Shown one piece after another: positions 9,652-18,503 of a DNA stretch of 64,000 nucleotides. A program made the position numbers and the translations under genes. The notes under the pieces were generated by a model that searched no databases, was not told where the DNA came from, and was given only the letters and a program-made list of their open reading frames with translations. The stretch's first letter is position 1. Every line of letters starts with the position of its first letter. This stretch comes from Streptomyces sp. ACA25 (lineage in GTDB: Bacteria; Actinomycetota; Actinomycetes; Streptomycetales; Streptomycetaceae): the NCBI RefSeq assembly GCF_028200735.1, contig NZ_JAQKPV010000005.1, positions 62,001 to 126,000 of the forward strand, written 5' to 3'.

Positions 9652-9751
9652 GAGTACTCCTTCTCGGGGCTGCGATCACCTGCAGCCGCTGATTGGGTGT
9701 CGGTTCTCCGACCGCAGGTTCTCAGACCGGCCCGTTCCCTGCCATCAGCCC

Positions 9752-11422
9752 TCACTCGATGGACGGCAGCGCCTCCCCGTGGTAACGGGCTCCGGCGTTC
9801 CAGAGCAGGAAGGATTCCATCCCGTTGTCGGCGGCGCCCCTGATCTGCTCGGAGACCTCCTTCGCCCCGTACGACACGCCCATGGAGAAGTCCTGCAGCC
9901 AGGGCACGATCTCGACGTGGGTGCCCTCGGTGATCTTGGCGAAGTCGGCCAGCGACCGGTGGGTGATGTCGTAGGGCTGGGTGTTGGGGGAGGAGACCCC
10001 GTACTCCCCGGCAGCCCAGTGCGAGGGGTAGATCATCGGCGCGATGTAGTCGGCGTGCTCGGCGAGCCCTGGGATGTCCTGGCCGATCTCGGTCGGCCGG
10101 GTGGCCGCGATGCCGTAGACGGAGACCCCGAGGAAGGCGCCGTGCTCGCGGACCACCGCGCGGGTGTCCGCGGTGAAGTCGACGATCGACTCCTCCGGGG
10201 TGCGGTCGCCGAGGCCCGGGAAGACCTGGGCGCTGAGCTTGCCGTCGGGCCGGCGGATGTAGTCGTAGAGGATGTCGTCGAAGCCCAGCTCGGCGGCCTC
10301 GGCCGCCAGATCGATGTGGTACTGCCGCACTTCGGGGTGGGCGAAGTTGGTGAAGGACAGCGCCCCGTAGTTCGTGCTGCCGCCGTACGGCTGCCCGTCG
10401 CTCGTCTGGGCCACCCGGTCCCGGTCACCGCTCTCCCAGGACGCCTTGGCCAGCACCGGGTCCCGGAAGGCGACGATCCGTCCGATGACCTCGCCGCCGG
10501 CCTCCTGGATCTCCTTGATGGCCTGGCGCGCGTCGTAGTGTCCCTTGACCGCGCCGATCTCCCGGGCCAGTGGGACCTGGGAGTCGTATCCGATCTCCCC
10601 GGACTCGTCCTTGATGTCGAGCTGCACCGCGGTGAGCTTTCCCTCCCGCACCAGCTCCAGGATCGGCTCGCGCAGCCCGTCGGAGGTCCAGCCGATGGCG
10701 CTCAGGTGTGCGGCGCGCATCAGAGGCCGCCGCACGGCGATGTCGATGCTCTCGGTGGCGGTGTTCCCCGCCTCGTCGGTCGCCGCGACCTCCACCCGCA
10801 TGCCGGGGTCGGCGACCGGCACCTGGAAGGAGCCGTCCGGGCCGAGCGGCGCTGCCTGGCCGGCCACGGACAACTCCGCGGCTCCCGGGGCGGTGCCCGT
10901 GATGGTGACCGAGCCCGTCGGACCGGCGGCCTCGGCCGGATCCACGCTGAGCCCGGGCGGGGAGGTGTGCACCTCGAACGCCTTCTCCACGTTCCGTGAC
11001 GTGAACGGGTTCGACCCGCCGTGCGTGATCCTGAGTTCGTATCTGCCGTCGGACAGCTCCGGCAGGTCGAGAGCGAGACCGTCACCGGCCGTCCGGGTCT
11101 CCACCGGTTCACCGTTCAGGGTGATCTCGGCCCCGTCCAGCCGGGTTCCGTGCACGGAGAGATCTACGGTGGACACCGTCTCGGCGTTGAACGTCCCGCT
11201 GTCCGGCAGCCCACGTATCTCCGTGTCGGGAGCGAACGGGCGAGCCGCCAGGACGGCTGCCAGAGTCGCCAGGCCGACGACCCCGGCGACGAGCGTGATG
11301 AGCAGCGGGCGGGGGAACCCGCTTGACGAGGAGTCGGAGGAGTCGGAGGAGCCGGTGACGACCGGGGGGCCCGGAGCGTCACCCGAGTCTGAGGAATCCG
11401 AGGTTATCCGGCCGAACCGCAT
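9752..11422 (-). CDS. Membrane-anchored putative glycoside hydrolase (DUF4015/COG1306 type)
   Basis: A 556-aa protein. Residues 1-35 are Ser/Asp-rich and cytoplasmic; one membrane helix follows (LLITLVAGVVGLATLAAVLAA, about residues 38-58). Two Ig-like regions span about 75-250 (VDLSVHGTRLDGAEITLNGEP; LSVDPAEAAGPTGSVTITG). A TIM-barrel putative glycosidase domain runs to the end, with VQLDIKDESGEIGYDS, IGRIVAFRDPVLA, FDDILYDYIRRPDG, YIAPMIYPSHW and VPWLQDF. The substrate is unknown. The ATG at 11422 has GAAGGGA upstream. Only 26 bp separate it from the divergent deacetylase start; both encode extracytoplasmic polysaccharide-active proteins. Confidence 0.85.
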   Translation of the reverse strand: MRFGRITSDSSDSGDAPGPPVVTGSSDSSDSSSSGFPRPLLITLVAGVVGLATLAAVLAARPFAPDTEIRGLPDSGTFNAETVSTVDLSVHGTRLDGAEITLNGEPVETRTAGDGLALDLPELSDGRYELRITHGGSNPFTSRNVEKAFEVHTSPPGLSVDPAEAAGPTGSVTITGTAPGAAELSVAGQAAPLGPDGSFQVPVADPGMRVEVAATDEAGNTATESIDIAVRRPLMRAAHLSAIGWTSDGLREPILELVREGKLTAVQLDIKDESGEIGYDSQVPLAREIGAVKGHYDARQAIKEIQEAGGEVIGRIVAFRDPVLAKASWESGDRDRVAQTSDGQPYGGSTNYGALSFTNFAHPEVRQYHIDLAAEAAELGFDDILYDYIRRPDGKLSAQVFPGLGDRTPEESIVDFTADTRAVVREHGAFLGVSVYGIAATRPTEIGQDIPGLAEHADYIAPMIYPSHWAAGEYGVSSPNTQPYDITHRSLADFAKITEGTHVEIVPWLQDFSMGVSYGAKEVSEQIRGAADNGMESFLLWNAGARYHGEALPSIE

Positions 11423-11448
11423 TGGCGTTTTCCCTTCAAGGAGCTTGT

Positions 11449-12528
11449 GTGCACTGTCGTCGTTTCTCTGGATCTCTGTCCTGTTTGGCAGCTCTTGCCC
11501 TGTTGGCAGTCTCCTGCTCCGGCTCCGGAAGCGCACCCGCGGACGGGGCCGACCGGAGGGCCGCCGAGGAGGCGTCCTCCGGAACGGCGGGCCGTTCGGG
11601 TGAGTCCCCGGAAGGGGACGAGCCGCAGGCTCCGGACCCGGCGAGGGTGGGCGCCAACGAGCTCGGTGCGGTCCCGGTGCTGATGTATCACCAGCTCATC
11701 GACGACCCGAGCAGCGTCTACGACCGTACGCCGGAAGAGTTCCGCGCCGAGCTCGAGCGGCTCGCCGGCGAGAACTACGTACCCGTCACGGCGGGGGACT
11801 ACAGCCGCGGAATGATCGACATTCCGGCGGGCACCCATCCGGTGGTGCTCACCTTCGACGACTCCACGAACAGCCAGCTCGCCCTGGGACCCGACGGCGA
11901 GCCCACCCCGGAGAGCGCCGTGGGCATCCTGCTGGACGTCGCCGCGGAGCACCCCCGCTTCCGTCCGACGGCGACGTTCTTCGTGAACGATGACCCGTTC
12001 TCCGGAACCGGGGCGGCGGAGGCACTCGGCTGGCTGGCTGCCAACGGCTTCGAGATCGGCAACCACACCCTGGGCCACGCGAATCTCGCCCGCAGTTCCG
12101 AGGCGGAGACCCAGCGGGAGCTCGCCGCCAACCAGCGCGCCATCCAGAAGCACGTGCCCGGCGCGGAGGTGGTCTCGCTGGCGCTGCCGTTCGGCATCAT
12201 GCCCGAGCCGGCCGGGCTGGCGGTCTCCGGAAGTGATGACGGGGTGAGCTACGAGCACGCAGGGGTCTACCTGGTGGGCGCGAACCCGGCGCCCTCCCCC
12301 TTCGCCGACAGCTTCGACGCGGCGGCGATCCCGAGGATCCGCTCGGCCGGGGCGGACGACCAGGACGCCGAGTTCGGCTCCGCCAGCTGGCTCGACCGGC
12401 TCGCGGACGGCACCGTCACCCGCTACACGTCCGACGGGGACCCGGAGACCGTCTCCTACCCGGAGCAGGACGCCGGCCTGCTGGCGCCCGCCCACCGGGA
12501 CCGGGCCCGGCCCTACCCGGCCGGGTAG
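11449..12528 (+). CDS. Lipoprotein polysaccharide deacetylase (NodB/CE4 fold)
   Basis: A 359-aa surface lipoprotein. The signal peptide ends in lipobox LAVS-C (Cys23), followed by a Ser/Ala-rich linker. The NodB domain has VLMYHQL, motif 1 TFDDS (about 135-139), TATFFVNDD and motif 2 HTLGH (His206 and His210) as metal ligands. It probably removes N- or O-acetyl groups from cell-wall or exogenous polysaccharide. The GTG at 11449 is chosen because AAGGAG ends 5 nt before it and it gives a clean lipoprotein signal. It is divergent from the glycosidase gene with almost no intergenic DNA, so each promoter must lie inside the other gene. Confidence 0.88.
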   Translation: MHCRRFSGSLSCLAALALLAVSCSGSGSAPADGADRRAAEEASSGTAGRSGESPEGDEPQAPDPARVGANELGAVPVLMYHQLIDDPSSVYDRTPEEFRAELERLAGENYVPVTAGDYSRGMIDIPAGTHPVVLTFDDSTNSQLALGPDGEPTPESAVGILLDVAAEHPRFRPTATFFVNDDPFSGTGAAEALGWLAANGFEIGNHTLGHANLARSSEAETQRELAANQRAIQKHVPGAEVVSLALPFGIMPEPAGLAVSGSDDGVSYEHAGVYLVGANPAPSPFADSFDAAAIPRIRSAGADDQDAEFGSASWLDRLADGTVTRYTSDGDPETVSYPEQDAGLLAPAHRDRARPYPAG

Positions 12529-12534
12529 GGCCGG
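12507..12534. terminator. Perfect 28-bp palindrome overlapping the deacetylase stop codon
   Basis: CCGGCCCTACCCGG is followed directly by its reverse complement CCGGGTAGGGCCGG. The TAG stop lies inside. It separates the convergent deacetylase and phosphotransferase genes. Confidence 0.65.
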
Positions 12535-12556
12535 AGCTGCGGCTCCGGGTCCGGCG

Positions 12557-13849
12557 TCATCCGTCTTCCGGCGGCGCCGACGGCCAGGCCGCCGGAGGAC
12601 CTGCGGACCGGGTGACTGCGTGCCCGGCAGGTGCGGGCCGTCCCGGCAGTGCGGTCCGGGCGCCACCGGGCAGCGACCGGGACAGCAGGGGTGCCGGCCC
12701 GCTTCCCTGCTCCGGCAGCCGGTCGGGGAGCGGTTCTCGCGGTCCGGTGGCGCGCAGCTGGGCGTAGGCCGCCTCGATGCGCCCCTGCTCCGGCACGGAT
12801 TCCAGCCGCATGATGCCGGCTGCCCGGCGCAGGGCGGCGGAGACCGCTACCGAGGCCCGGGCGAGCTGCTCCGGTACCTGGGCTGCCGGGACTTCGCGGA
12901 TGAGGAGGCCGTGCCGGATGACGTCCGTGAAGACGGACTGGACGCGCTTGTACTGGAGGTAGACGGGGAGGTCCCGGAGCAGGCCCGCCGAGGCGCCGGG
13001 CAGGACTTCCTCCACGACGCGGCTCCAGCGGCCGGGGAGGGTCAGCTGCTGGGCGGGGGGATAGCCCATCAGGTGCAGGTGGGTCGCCAGGTCGTAGAGC
13101 GGGTCACCGAGCAGCGCCAGCTCCCAGTCGATGGTCCACAGCGCGCCGTCCTCCGCCGCGACGATGAGGTTGTCACGGTGCAGGTCACCGTGGAGGAGGC
13201 AGAACGGGCGGTGCGTGAGCTGGTCGGCTGCCCGGGCCAGCGGGCCGGTCTCGGCCAGTACCTGCGGTCCGATTCCCAGCGCGGCGAAGAGGGTGTGCAT
13301 GGCCGGAAGGTGCGGGTGGTAGACCTGCTCCCGCGTGAAGCGGACCAGGGCGCGCAGGAACTCGCCGCTGTGCCGGGCCCGCCGGGAGGGCGGGCAGTGG
13401 TGCAGCAGCGCCAGGTCGGAGGGCCTGATGGCGGCGAGCCGGCCGAACAGGCCGAGCAGTTGGTGCAGGTGTCGTCGGGACAGGCGGCTGCCCGGGGGGC
13501 GCCGCAGGGCGAGGGGGTTGCCCTCGATGTAGCTGTGCACGGGGATGGTCGTGTCCCCGAGCCGGTAAACGGCCGGGACCCGGGGCACTTCCCTGCGCGC
13601 GAGTTCGACGAGGAGGTCCTCCTCGGCAGTGAAGCACCGGGGATCGAAGTGGTGGATGCCGGGGCGGGACCCGCCGACCTTGAGACGGCCCAGCTCTGCC
13701 AGGCTGCCCTCGGGGCGGATCACCTCCCAGTCGCGGTGGTATCCCGCGAGCCGTTCCTCGGTGGCCCCCAGGAGCAGGGGGGACGCGGGCGGCGCGGGTG
13801 TCGGGGTGTATGCGGGTGACCGTGGTGTCGTCGGCTGAAGGCTCATCAT
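12557..13849 (-). CDS. Aminoglycoside phosphotransferase (APH) family kinase
   Basis: A 430-aa protein of the APH/choline kinase fold. It has the catalytic-loop Brenner motif HGDLHRDN at about residues 220-227 and the metal-binding segment IDWE near 240. The N-terminal lobe has RLKVGGSRPGIHHF and the hinge is HSYIEGNP. The C-terminal 60 residues are Pro/Ala/Gly-rich and probably disordered. It may phosphorylate a sugar, antibiotic or small alcohol; resistance cannot be assumed. It lies downstream of the GntR-HAD pair on the same strand but 260 bp away across a large hairpin, so it may have its own promoter. Two adjacent ATGs (13849 and 13846) are possible starts. Confidence 0.85.
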   Translation of the reverse strand: MMSLQPTTPRSPAYTPTPAPPASPLLLGATEERLAGYHRDWEVIRPEGSLAELGRLKVGGSRPGIHHFDPRCFTAEEDLLVELARREVPRVPAVYRLGDTTIPVHSYIEGNPLALRRPPGSRLSRRHLHQLLGLFGRLAAIRPSDLALLHHCPPSRRARHSGEFLRALVRFTREQVYHPHLPAMHTLFAALGIGPQVLAETGPLARAADQLTHRPFCLLHGDLHRDNLIVAAEDGALWTIDWELALLGDPLYDLATHLHLMGYPPAQQLTLPGRWSRVVEEVLPGASAGLLRDLPVYLQYKRVQSVFTDVIRHGLLIREVPAAQVPEQLARASVAVSAALRRAAGIMRLESVPEQGRIEAAYAQLRATGPREPLPDRLPEQGSGPAPLLSRSLPGGARTALPGRPAPAGHAVTRSAGPPAAWPSAPPEDG

Positions 13850-14002
13850 CCGTGGCTCCGAACGGCGGCGTGAGTGGGCCGGGCCCTGCCTTCAGTGCCG
13901 CACTCCGGTTCGCGGCGGGTGGTGCTGTCGCGGCTCGGTGTGGCTTCCGGGGACAGGACCCAGGCGGTGTCCGGGCTCGGCAAGACCACCCGGATACCGC
14001 CC

Positions 14003-14057
14003 AGTGCCGCGTCAGCCAGGGTTTGCGCGAGAGGCGAACCCTGGCGGACGCGGCACT
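14003..14057. repeat. Large two-part stem-loop between HAD and APH genes
   Basis: The outer stem AGTGCCGCGTC/GACGCGGCACT is a perfect 11 bp. The inner stem is GCCAGGGTT/AACCCTGGC, with a small internal loop and a loop of about 13 nt. No T-run follows. It could end the GntR-HAD transcript or act as a leader structure for the APH gene. The remaining DNA from 13850 to 14109 shows no gene. Confidence 0.6.
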
Positions 14058-14109
14058 AGCAGCACGGTACGCCCGCGAGGATCGGGTTGCCGACGGTCGG
14101 CGGCACCGA

Positions 14110-14808
14110 TCACCCGACGGAGGAAGCGCTCAGTTCTCTCAGTACGTCGTCGAGGGAGTGGGTGAGGTGGGGGGCGCCCGCCGCGCTGAGCAGCCGCCCG
14201 GCCGCTTCGTCCGGGGCGTAGCCGATGAAGGCGGCCCCCGCTGCCCTGGCCGCGACCAGGTCCGAGGGGGTGTCACCGATGACGAGCGCGCGTCCGGGGG
14301 GCGTGCGGGTGGAGTCCAGGGCCCGGTACAGCACGTCGGGGTGGGGCTTGAGGAGAGCCACGTCCGCGGTCCGGCCGTGGAGGTGACCGGCGAAGTGGTC
14401 GGCCATCCGGTGCTTGCTCAGGTAGCCGGCAACGGCGAGCGGGGAGTTGTTGGTGACGATGGCGAGTTTTCTGCCCCGCTCGGCAAGCGCGCGAACCAGT
14501 GCTGCGGCGTGCGGGGTGGGCCGGGCGTTGCCGGCCGCGTACACCTCCTCATGGGTGAGTGCTTGCTCCAGGCGCCGGACGACGGCTGGGTCGGGTCTGC
14601 TCCGGGCAACGCCCCGCAGCACGGCGTGCGGGTCGTCGGTGGCGCGCAGTTCAGCGGTGAGCAGGAGCCCGGGGGGGTGGCTCAGTTCCTCGGCCAGGGC
14701 ACGGAGCCGCTGGGCGATCGAGGCGGCCGGACGTGCGGCGAACAGGCTGCAGATCGGGCCGTCGAAGTCGAAGAGGACACAGTCAGCGTTACCGAGGAGT
14801 TCCCTCAT
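14110..14808 (-). CDS. HAD-superfamily hydrolase
   Basis: A 232-aa phosphatase-type HAD protein. Motif I is FDFDGPI (residues 13-19), with the nucleophile Asp14 and acid Asp16. Motif II is IVTNNS, motif III is the Lys in LLKPHPDVLYRAL, and motif IV is VIGDTPSDLVAARAAG. The size and helical cap fit the phosphoglycolate phosphatase/beta-phosphoglucomutase-like subfamily; the substrate is unknown. Its ATG follows the TAA of the GntR gene with no intervening base, so the two are translationally coupled. Confidence 0.88.
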   Translation of the reverse strand: MRELLGNADCVLFDFDGPICSLFAARPAASIAQRLRALAEELSHPPGLLLTAELRATDDPHAVLRGVARSRPDPAVVRRLEQALTHEEVYAAGNARPTPHAAALVRALAERGRKLAIVTNNSPLAVAGYLSKHRMADHFAGHLHGRTADVALLKPHPDVLYRALDSTRTPPGRALVIGDTPSDLVAARAAGAAFIGYAPDEAAGRLLSAAGAPHLTHSLDDVLRELSASSVG

Positions 14809-15711
14809 TTAACCCAGTGTGACGGGTTGGGCAATCGTTGACCAGAGGGACTCGAACCACAGCAGTGACTCCTGAACGAATGCCGTCTCCTGCTCGTCCC
14901 GGCTGTCCTTGTCGGAGGAGGAGCGGAAGATCTTGGAACTCAGCCCGAGAACGTCGTAGATCTCCATCTGTTCCTGCTCGTACTCCACGGTGCGGGAGAC
15001 CACCTGGTAGTAGCCGAGCAGCACCTCGGTGCCGTTCAGCAGGTACATCTTCTGCAGCGGGGTGGAGCCGACGGTGCGGATGTCCACCGTCACCTCGGGG
15101 ACGAGCCGGCGTTCCGCGAGGGAGATCAGCTGGTGCCGGAGCGAGGCCGAGAAGGTACGGGTGAGCTGCTGCAGGCGTTCCAGCGGCCGCTTGTCCAGCG
15201 GGTCGGAGACGAGCTGGGGCAGGGCGAGGTGCACCTCCGGGCTCGGCAGCAGCACCCGGACGCGGATGGACCGGGGGGCCAGCTCGCCCGCCGAGATGGA
15301 CATCATCGGGAGGGACAGTGCGGAGGTGAGGGTCTCCGCGGTGAGACAGAAGGCGTCTATCGATACGTGCTCGGACTGGAAGGCGAGCCCGATCCGGTCC
15401 GCGAGCTCCACGTCCGCGGTGCGGGGCGCGTCGGCGCGCCGCCCGGCGACGGTGGCCGGGGCGCCGCGCCCCCGGGACGCCAGGTAGCCCTCCCGCTCCA
15501 GGGTCGCGAGCGCCTGGCGGACGGTCGCGCGGTTGACGCCGAACTCCTCGACGAGGGCGCGCTGCGTGGGGATGCGGGCGTTACGGGGCAGCTCTCCGGA
15601 CCGGATCCGTCTGCGGAGTTCGTCGGCGACACGGCCGGGGGGGTGGTGTTCGGGCGGCGACGCGGGTTCGCCGCCTTCCGGAGTGGGCTCCTGAGAGGTC
15701 TCCTGAGGCAC
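14809..15711 (-). CDS. GntR-family transcriptional regulator
   Basis: A 300-aa regulator. After a 25-residue Pro/Glu-rich leader, the GntR winged helix covers about residues 27-95 (VADELRRRIRSGELPRNARIPTQRALVEEFGVNRATVRQALATLEREGYL). The C-terminal domain of about 200 residues is not a standard UTRA or FCD domain that I recognise; it contains VRVLLPSPEVHLALPQLV and a Glu/Tyr-rich YEQEQMEIYDVLG. It heads a GntR-HAD pair and is divergent from a small membrane-protein gene, with repeated AACT/AGTT elements between them. Confidence 0.85.
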   Translation of the reverse strand: MPQETSQEPTPEGGEPASPPEHHPPGRVADELRRRIRSGELPRNARIPTQRALVEEFGVNRATVRQALATLEREGYLASRGRGAPATVAGRRADAPRTADVELADRIGLAFQSEHVSIDAFCLTAETLTSALSLPMMSISAGELAPRSIRVRVLLPSPEVHLALPQLVSDPLDKRPLERLQQLTRTFSASLRHQLISLAERRLVPEVTVDIRTVGSTPLQKMYLLNGTEVLLGYYQVVSRTVEYEQEQMEIYDVLGLSSKIFRSSSDKDSRDEQETAFVQESLLWFESLWSTIAQPVTLG

Positions 15712-15807
15712 CCGGTCACCTTACAACTTCAAGCCAGTTACCGATAGTTGCCGTTCGGGCGTTTCTGGTCAGCACTCAGCTGGGGATAACTCAGTCATGG
15801 TTGGCGG

Positions 15808-15845
15808 ATAACTTCACCAACTTGTTCGTAGTTCGCTTAGTTGAC
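15808..15845. promoter_or_regulatory. Cluster of AACT/AGTT half-sites, candidate GntR operator
   Basis: This AT-richer segment contains AACTT, AACTTG, TAGTTCG and TAGTTGAC in nested inverted order (two AACT half-sites followed by two AGTT half-sites). It lies between the divergent GntR gene and the 60-aa membrane-protein gene and ends in a TTGACA hexamer. Confidence 0.4.
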
Positions 15846-15866
15846 ACGACCCGAGGAGGGGTGCTG

Positions 15867-16049
15867 ATGGTCACCTCCACACTCGTCGTCGCTGTCCTCG
15901 CCATCGTGGTGGAACGTGTGGTGGAGACCCGCTTCGGCCTAGCCGGGGTCATCGGCCTGCTTTTGCTGCGTACCGGCATTCGTCATCGCAACGCCACGTG
16001 CGGATGCGTGGGCGCCACGGTGCTCCTCATGCTGGTGCTGGACCCCTGA
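15867..16049 (+). CDS. Small membrane protein, 60 aa
   Basis: A 60-aa protein with two predicted membrane segments: TSTLVVAVLAIVVERVV (residues 3-19) and FGLAGVIGLLLLRTGI, then a Cys pair CGC and a hydrophobic C-terminus VGATVLLMLVL. GAGGAGG lies 7-13 nt before the ATG at 15867, which supports this start over an open frame reaching 15801. I do not recognise the family. It is divergent from the GntR regulator and may be its target. Confidence 0.6.
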   Translation: MVTSTLVVAVLAIVVERVVETRFGLAGVIGLLLLRTGIRHRNATCGCVGATVLLMLVLDP

Positions 16050-16098
16050 CGGCACAGTGTTCCCACGGCGCGGCTTTCCTGGCCCGCGCCGGCTCAAC

Positions 16099-16124
16099 GG
16101 CCCGCCGGCCCCGACCGGCGGGCC
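16099..16124. terminator. Hairpin terminator between convergent genes
   Basis: Arms GGCCCGCCGG and CCGGCGGGCC are perfect, 6 nt apart, between the small membrane-protein gene and the acetyltransferase gene. Confidence 0.6.
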
Positions 16125-16141
16125 CTTGCCGTGCCCGCCGG

Positions 16142-17389
16142 TCAGAACCCGTCGGGGCACCACGGGCGCCGCCCGGTGTGCAGCAGCAGCCCGGCCCGCC
16201 GCACGGCACCGGGGCGCTCCTCCGAGATGCGGCCGAGAGCGGCCAGCCGGGCCGGCGTGTGGTCACCGAACTGGAGCGAGCTCAGAGCCCCGGTGTCCAT
16301 CGAGAGGTCGGGGCCGCGAGTGGTGGCCGTGCAGCTCGCTCCCTGCGGCGACACCTCCAGGAGGTACCGGCCAGCGGTGAGTCCGAGCGGATCCGTCACG
16401 TCCAGCACCAGCTCTCCGGCCGCCGGGTAGGCGCGGGCCTCCAGCATCCGGGGAATGTCCAGCGGACGCATCCACAGAAAGTCCGCGTGCTCACGCGCCC
16501 GCGCCGCCCGGGGATCGGGCAGCAGGTGGGGCAGCAGGTCGTCGGGGCCACGGCCGCTCGCGGCGATCACCGTCACCCAGTCGACCGACAGCAGGAAGTG
16601 CCACAGGGCACGCTCGGCGGCCGGCGTGGTCGCGATCAGACGGTCCACCGTCGCGCGCTGGTCCGGCATCGAGCCCGTCCAGGTGGCGTCGGACCGGTAG
16701 GTGACCAGGCCCTGCGGCTCGCCGTCGGTGTCCCGGTACACCACGTGGAACGGCTCCTTCCACGCGTCGGGGCCGAAGTCGACTTCGCCGGTGTGCCGCT
16801 GCCACCACAACGGCCGGCGGTTGACGGCCCCGGGCTGCCCGGCCCGGAACCGGTCGTGCAGCCCGGGGCCGAGCTTGCGCACCTCCGCACCGTCGGCGAA
16901 GGAGATGCTGCCCCCGCACTCCGGCCCGGACCACCGCGGGTCCACCCCGGCCCGGGTACCGGTCACCTCCCAGGAGGTATGTGAGGTGACCGGCCCGAAA
17001 CCGAACCGTCCGTAGATCGGGTACTCCGCGGCGATCAGCGTGGACACCACATCACCGCGCTCCTTGGCGGCGGCCAGATCGGCGGTGATGAGCCCGCTCA
17101 GCAGCCCGCGGCGCCGGTGAGTGGGCAGCACGGTCACCCCGGTGACGGCGTTCGACGCCAGCGCCGCACCGCCGACCGTGGTGACCTGCTGGTCGAAGCT
17201 GCGGTAGGTCGCCACGCACCGGTCACCCTCGAAGACCCCCACCGTCCGGCTGAGATCCATCAGGCGGCGGTGGGCGTCGAGCTGCTCCTCGGTGAGCAGC
17301 GGCGGCTGGGCGAACCCGGTCAGCACGGCGCGGAACCAGGCCGCGCAGTCGGAAGGGCTGTCAGTGACGGGGCGGGTGTCCAGAACCAT
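16142..17389 (-). CDS. Eis-like GNAT N-acetyltransferase
   Basis: A 415-aa enhanced-intracellular-survival-type acetyltransferase with the tripartite Eis layout: an N-terminal GNAT domain (VTVLPTHRRRGLLSGLITADL acetyl-CoA loop, then YPIYGRFGFGPVT near 130-150), a second degenerate GNAT domain, and a C-terminal SCP2-like sterol-carrier domain ending in the C-terminal carboxylate that acts in catalysis in Eis enzymes. Homologues acetylate aminoglycosides or other amines; the native substrate is unknown. The ATG at 17389 gives MVLDTRPVTDS; a weak AGGG lies upstream. Confidence 0.88.
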   Translation of the reverse strand: MVLDTRPVTDSPSDCAAWFRAVLTGFAQPPLLTEEQLDAHRRLMDLSRTVGVFEGDRCVATYRSFDQQVTTVGGAALASNAVTGVTVLPTHRRRGLLSGLITADLAAAKERGDVVSTLIAAEYPIYGRFGFGPVTSHTSWEVTGTRAGVDPRWSGPECGGSISFADGAEVRKLGPGLHDRFRAGQPGAVNRRPLWWQRHTGEVDFGPDAWKEPFHVVYRDTDGEPQGLVTYRSDATWTGSMPDQRATVDRLIATTPAAERALWHFLLSVDWVTVIAASGRGPDDLLPHLLPDPRAARAREHADFLWMRPLDIPRMLEARAYPAAGELVLDVTDPLGLTAGRYLLEVSPQGASCTATTRGPDLSMDTGALSSLQFGDHTPARLAALGRISEERPGAVRRAGLLLHTGRRPWCPDGF

Positions 17390-17455
17390 GGTTTCGACCC
17401 TGTCACGCGGTGGGCGGTCCGGACCACCGGGTTTCCGCGGGCCGCCACCGGTACC

Positions 17456-17496
17456 GTGCCGGTCAGGGCTCACGCCCGGCGGGCCCTGACCGGCAC
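17456..17496. terminator. Hairpin terminator downstream of asparaginase
   Basis: Perfect 14-bp arms GTGCCGGTCAGGGC and GCCCTGACCGGCAC lie 5 bp beyond the asparaginase stop. Confidence 0.65.
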
Positions 17497-17501
17497 AGGC
17501 A

Positions 17502-18452
17502 TCAGAAGACCGCCCGGACCTCGCCGACCGGACGGCCGCCGCCCAGCAGCGGGGCGTGCGCGATCCGGCTCAGCACCTCCGACTCGACGCCGGCCCCGCG
17601 CAGCGCGGCGGCCAGCACCGGGCCGCGGGCCCGGGCGTTCCCGTCATCGATCTTGAATGCCAGGGCCCGGCCGTCCGCCAGCGCGACCGCCTGGACGCCC
17701 TCCGCACCCGCCTTCGACAGGGCGCCGGGCACGGCCCGCATCAGCCAGGTGTCCTCCAGGCGGGTGCCCGCCACGTACTCCGGGTGCGCCCGCATCGCGT
17801 CCGCCACCCGGCGCTCCGGGGTCCCCTCGGCGGCCAGCACGAAGGTACGGAACGCGCGGGCCAGGCCGGTCAGGGAGTAGGCCAGCAGCGGGGCGCCGCA
17901 GCCGTCCGTTCCGGTGTGCGCCACGGGCTCCCCGGTAGCCGACTCGACCGACTCCCGGATCAGCAGTTGCAGCGGGTGCCGCGGGTCGAGGTAGGAGTCC
18001 AGGGGCCAGCCGCGGGCGGCACAGGCCGCCAGCATCGAGGTGTGCTTGCCGGAGCAGTTCATGGCGATCCGGGTGCGGCCCCGGCCCGAGACCAGCTGTG
18101 CCTCCCTCGCCTCCTGGTCCACCGGCAGGTCCTCCGGACAGCCCAGCCGGTCCTCGGTCAGCCCGTGCTCGGCGAGCATGGTGGCCACCAGCTCCTGGTG
18201 GAAGCCCTCCCCCGCGTGACTGGCGGCGGCCAGCGCCAGCCGCGCCCCGGACAGTTCGAGACCGGAACGCAGCACCGCGGCCGCCTGCATCGGCTTGCTG
18301 CTGGAGCGGGGGTAGACCGGGGACGTGACCTCACCCAGCGCGCGGTCCACGGAACCGTCGGGGTTCAGCAGCACGAGCGCACCGCGGTGGTGGCCCTCGA
18401 CGAAGCCGGAACGCACAACCTCGGCGAGGACAGGGGGTATCTGGGAGGACAT
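17502..18452 (-). CDS. Asparaginase (AnsA/Rhizobium etli type II-independent family)
   Basis: A 316-aa protein of the third asparaginase family (PF06089), structurally related to serine beta-lactamase-like folds rather than to E. coli AnsB. It has [15 protein letters not shown] near residues 46-60 (the SxxK-type catalytic segment), [26 protein letters not shown] and [21 protein letters not shown]. It hydrolyses L-asparagine to aspartate and ammonia. No signal peptide is seen. It is probably monocistronic, with rsiG 51 bp upstream on the same strand. Confidence 0.9.
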   Translation of the reverse strand: MSSQIPPVLAEVVRSGFVEGHHRGALVLLNPDGSVDRALGEVTSPVYPRSSSKPMQAAAVLRSGLELSGARLALAAASHAGEGFHQELVATMLAEHGLTEDRLGCPEDLPVDQEAREAQLVSGRGRTRIAMNCSGKHTSMLAACAARGWPLDSYLDPRHPLQLLIRESVESATGEPVAHTGTDGCGAPLLAYSLTGLARAFRTFVLAAEGTPERRVADAMRAHPEYVAGTRLEDTWLMRAVPGALSKAGAEGVQAVALADGRALAFKIDDGNARARGPVLAAALRGAGVESEVLSRIAHAPLLGGGRPVGEVRAVF

Positions 18453-18503
18453 CGTCGGCCTTCCGGGGCGATCGTCGGCGGGGGCGCTGACGGGCCGGGC
18501 CCG

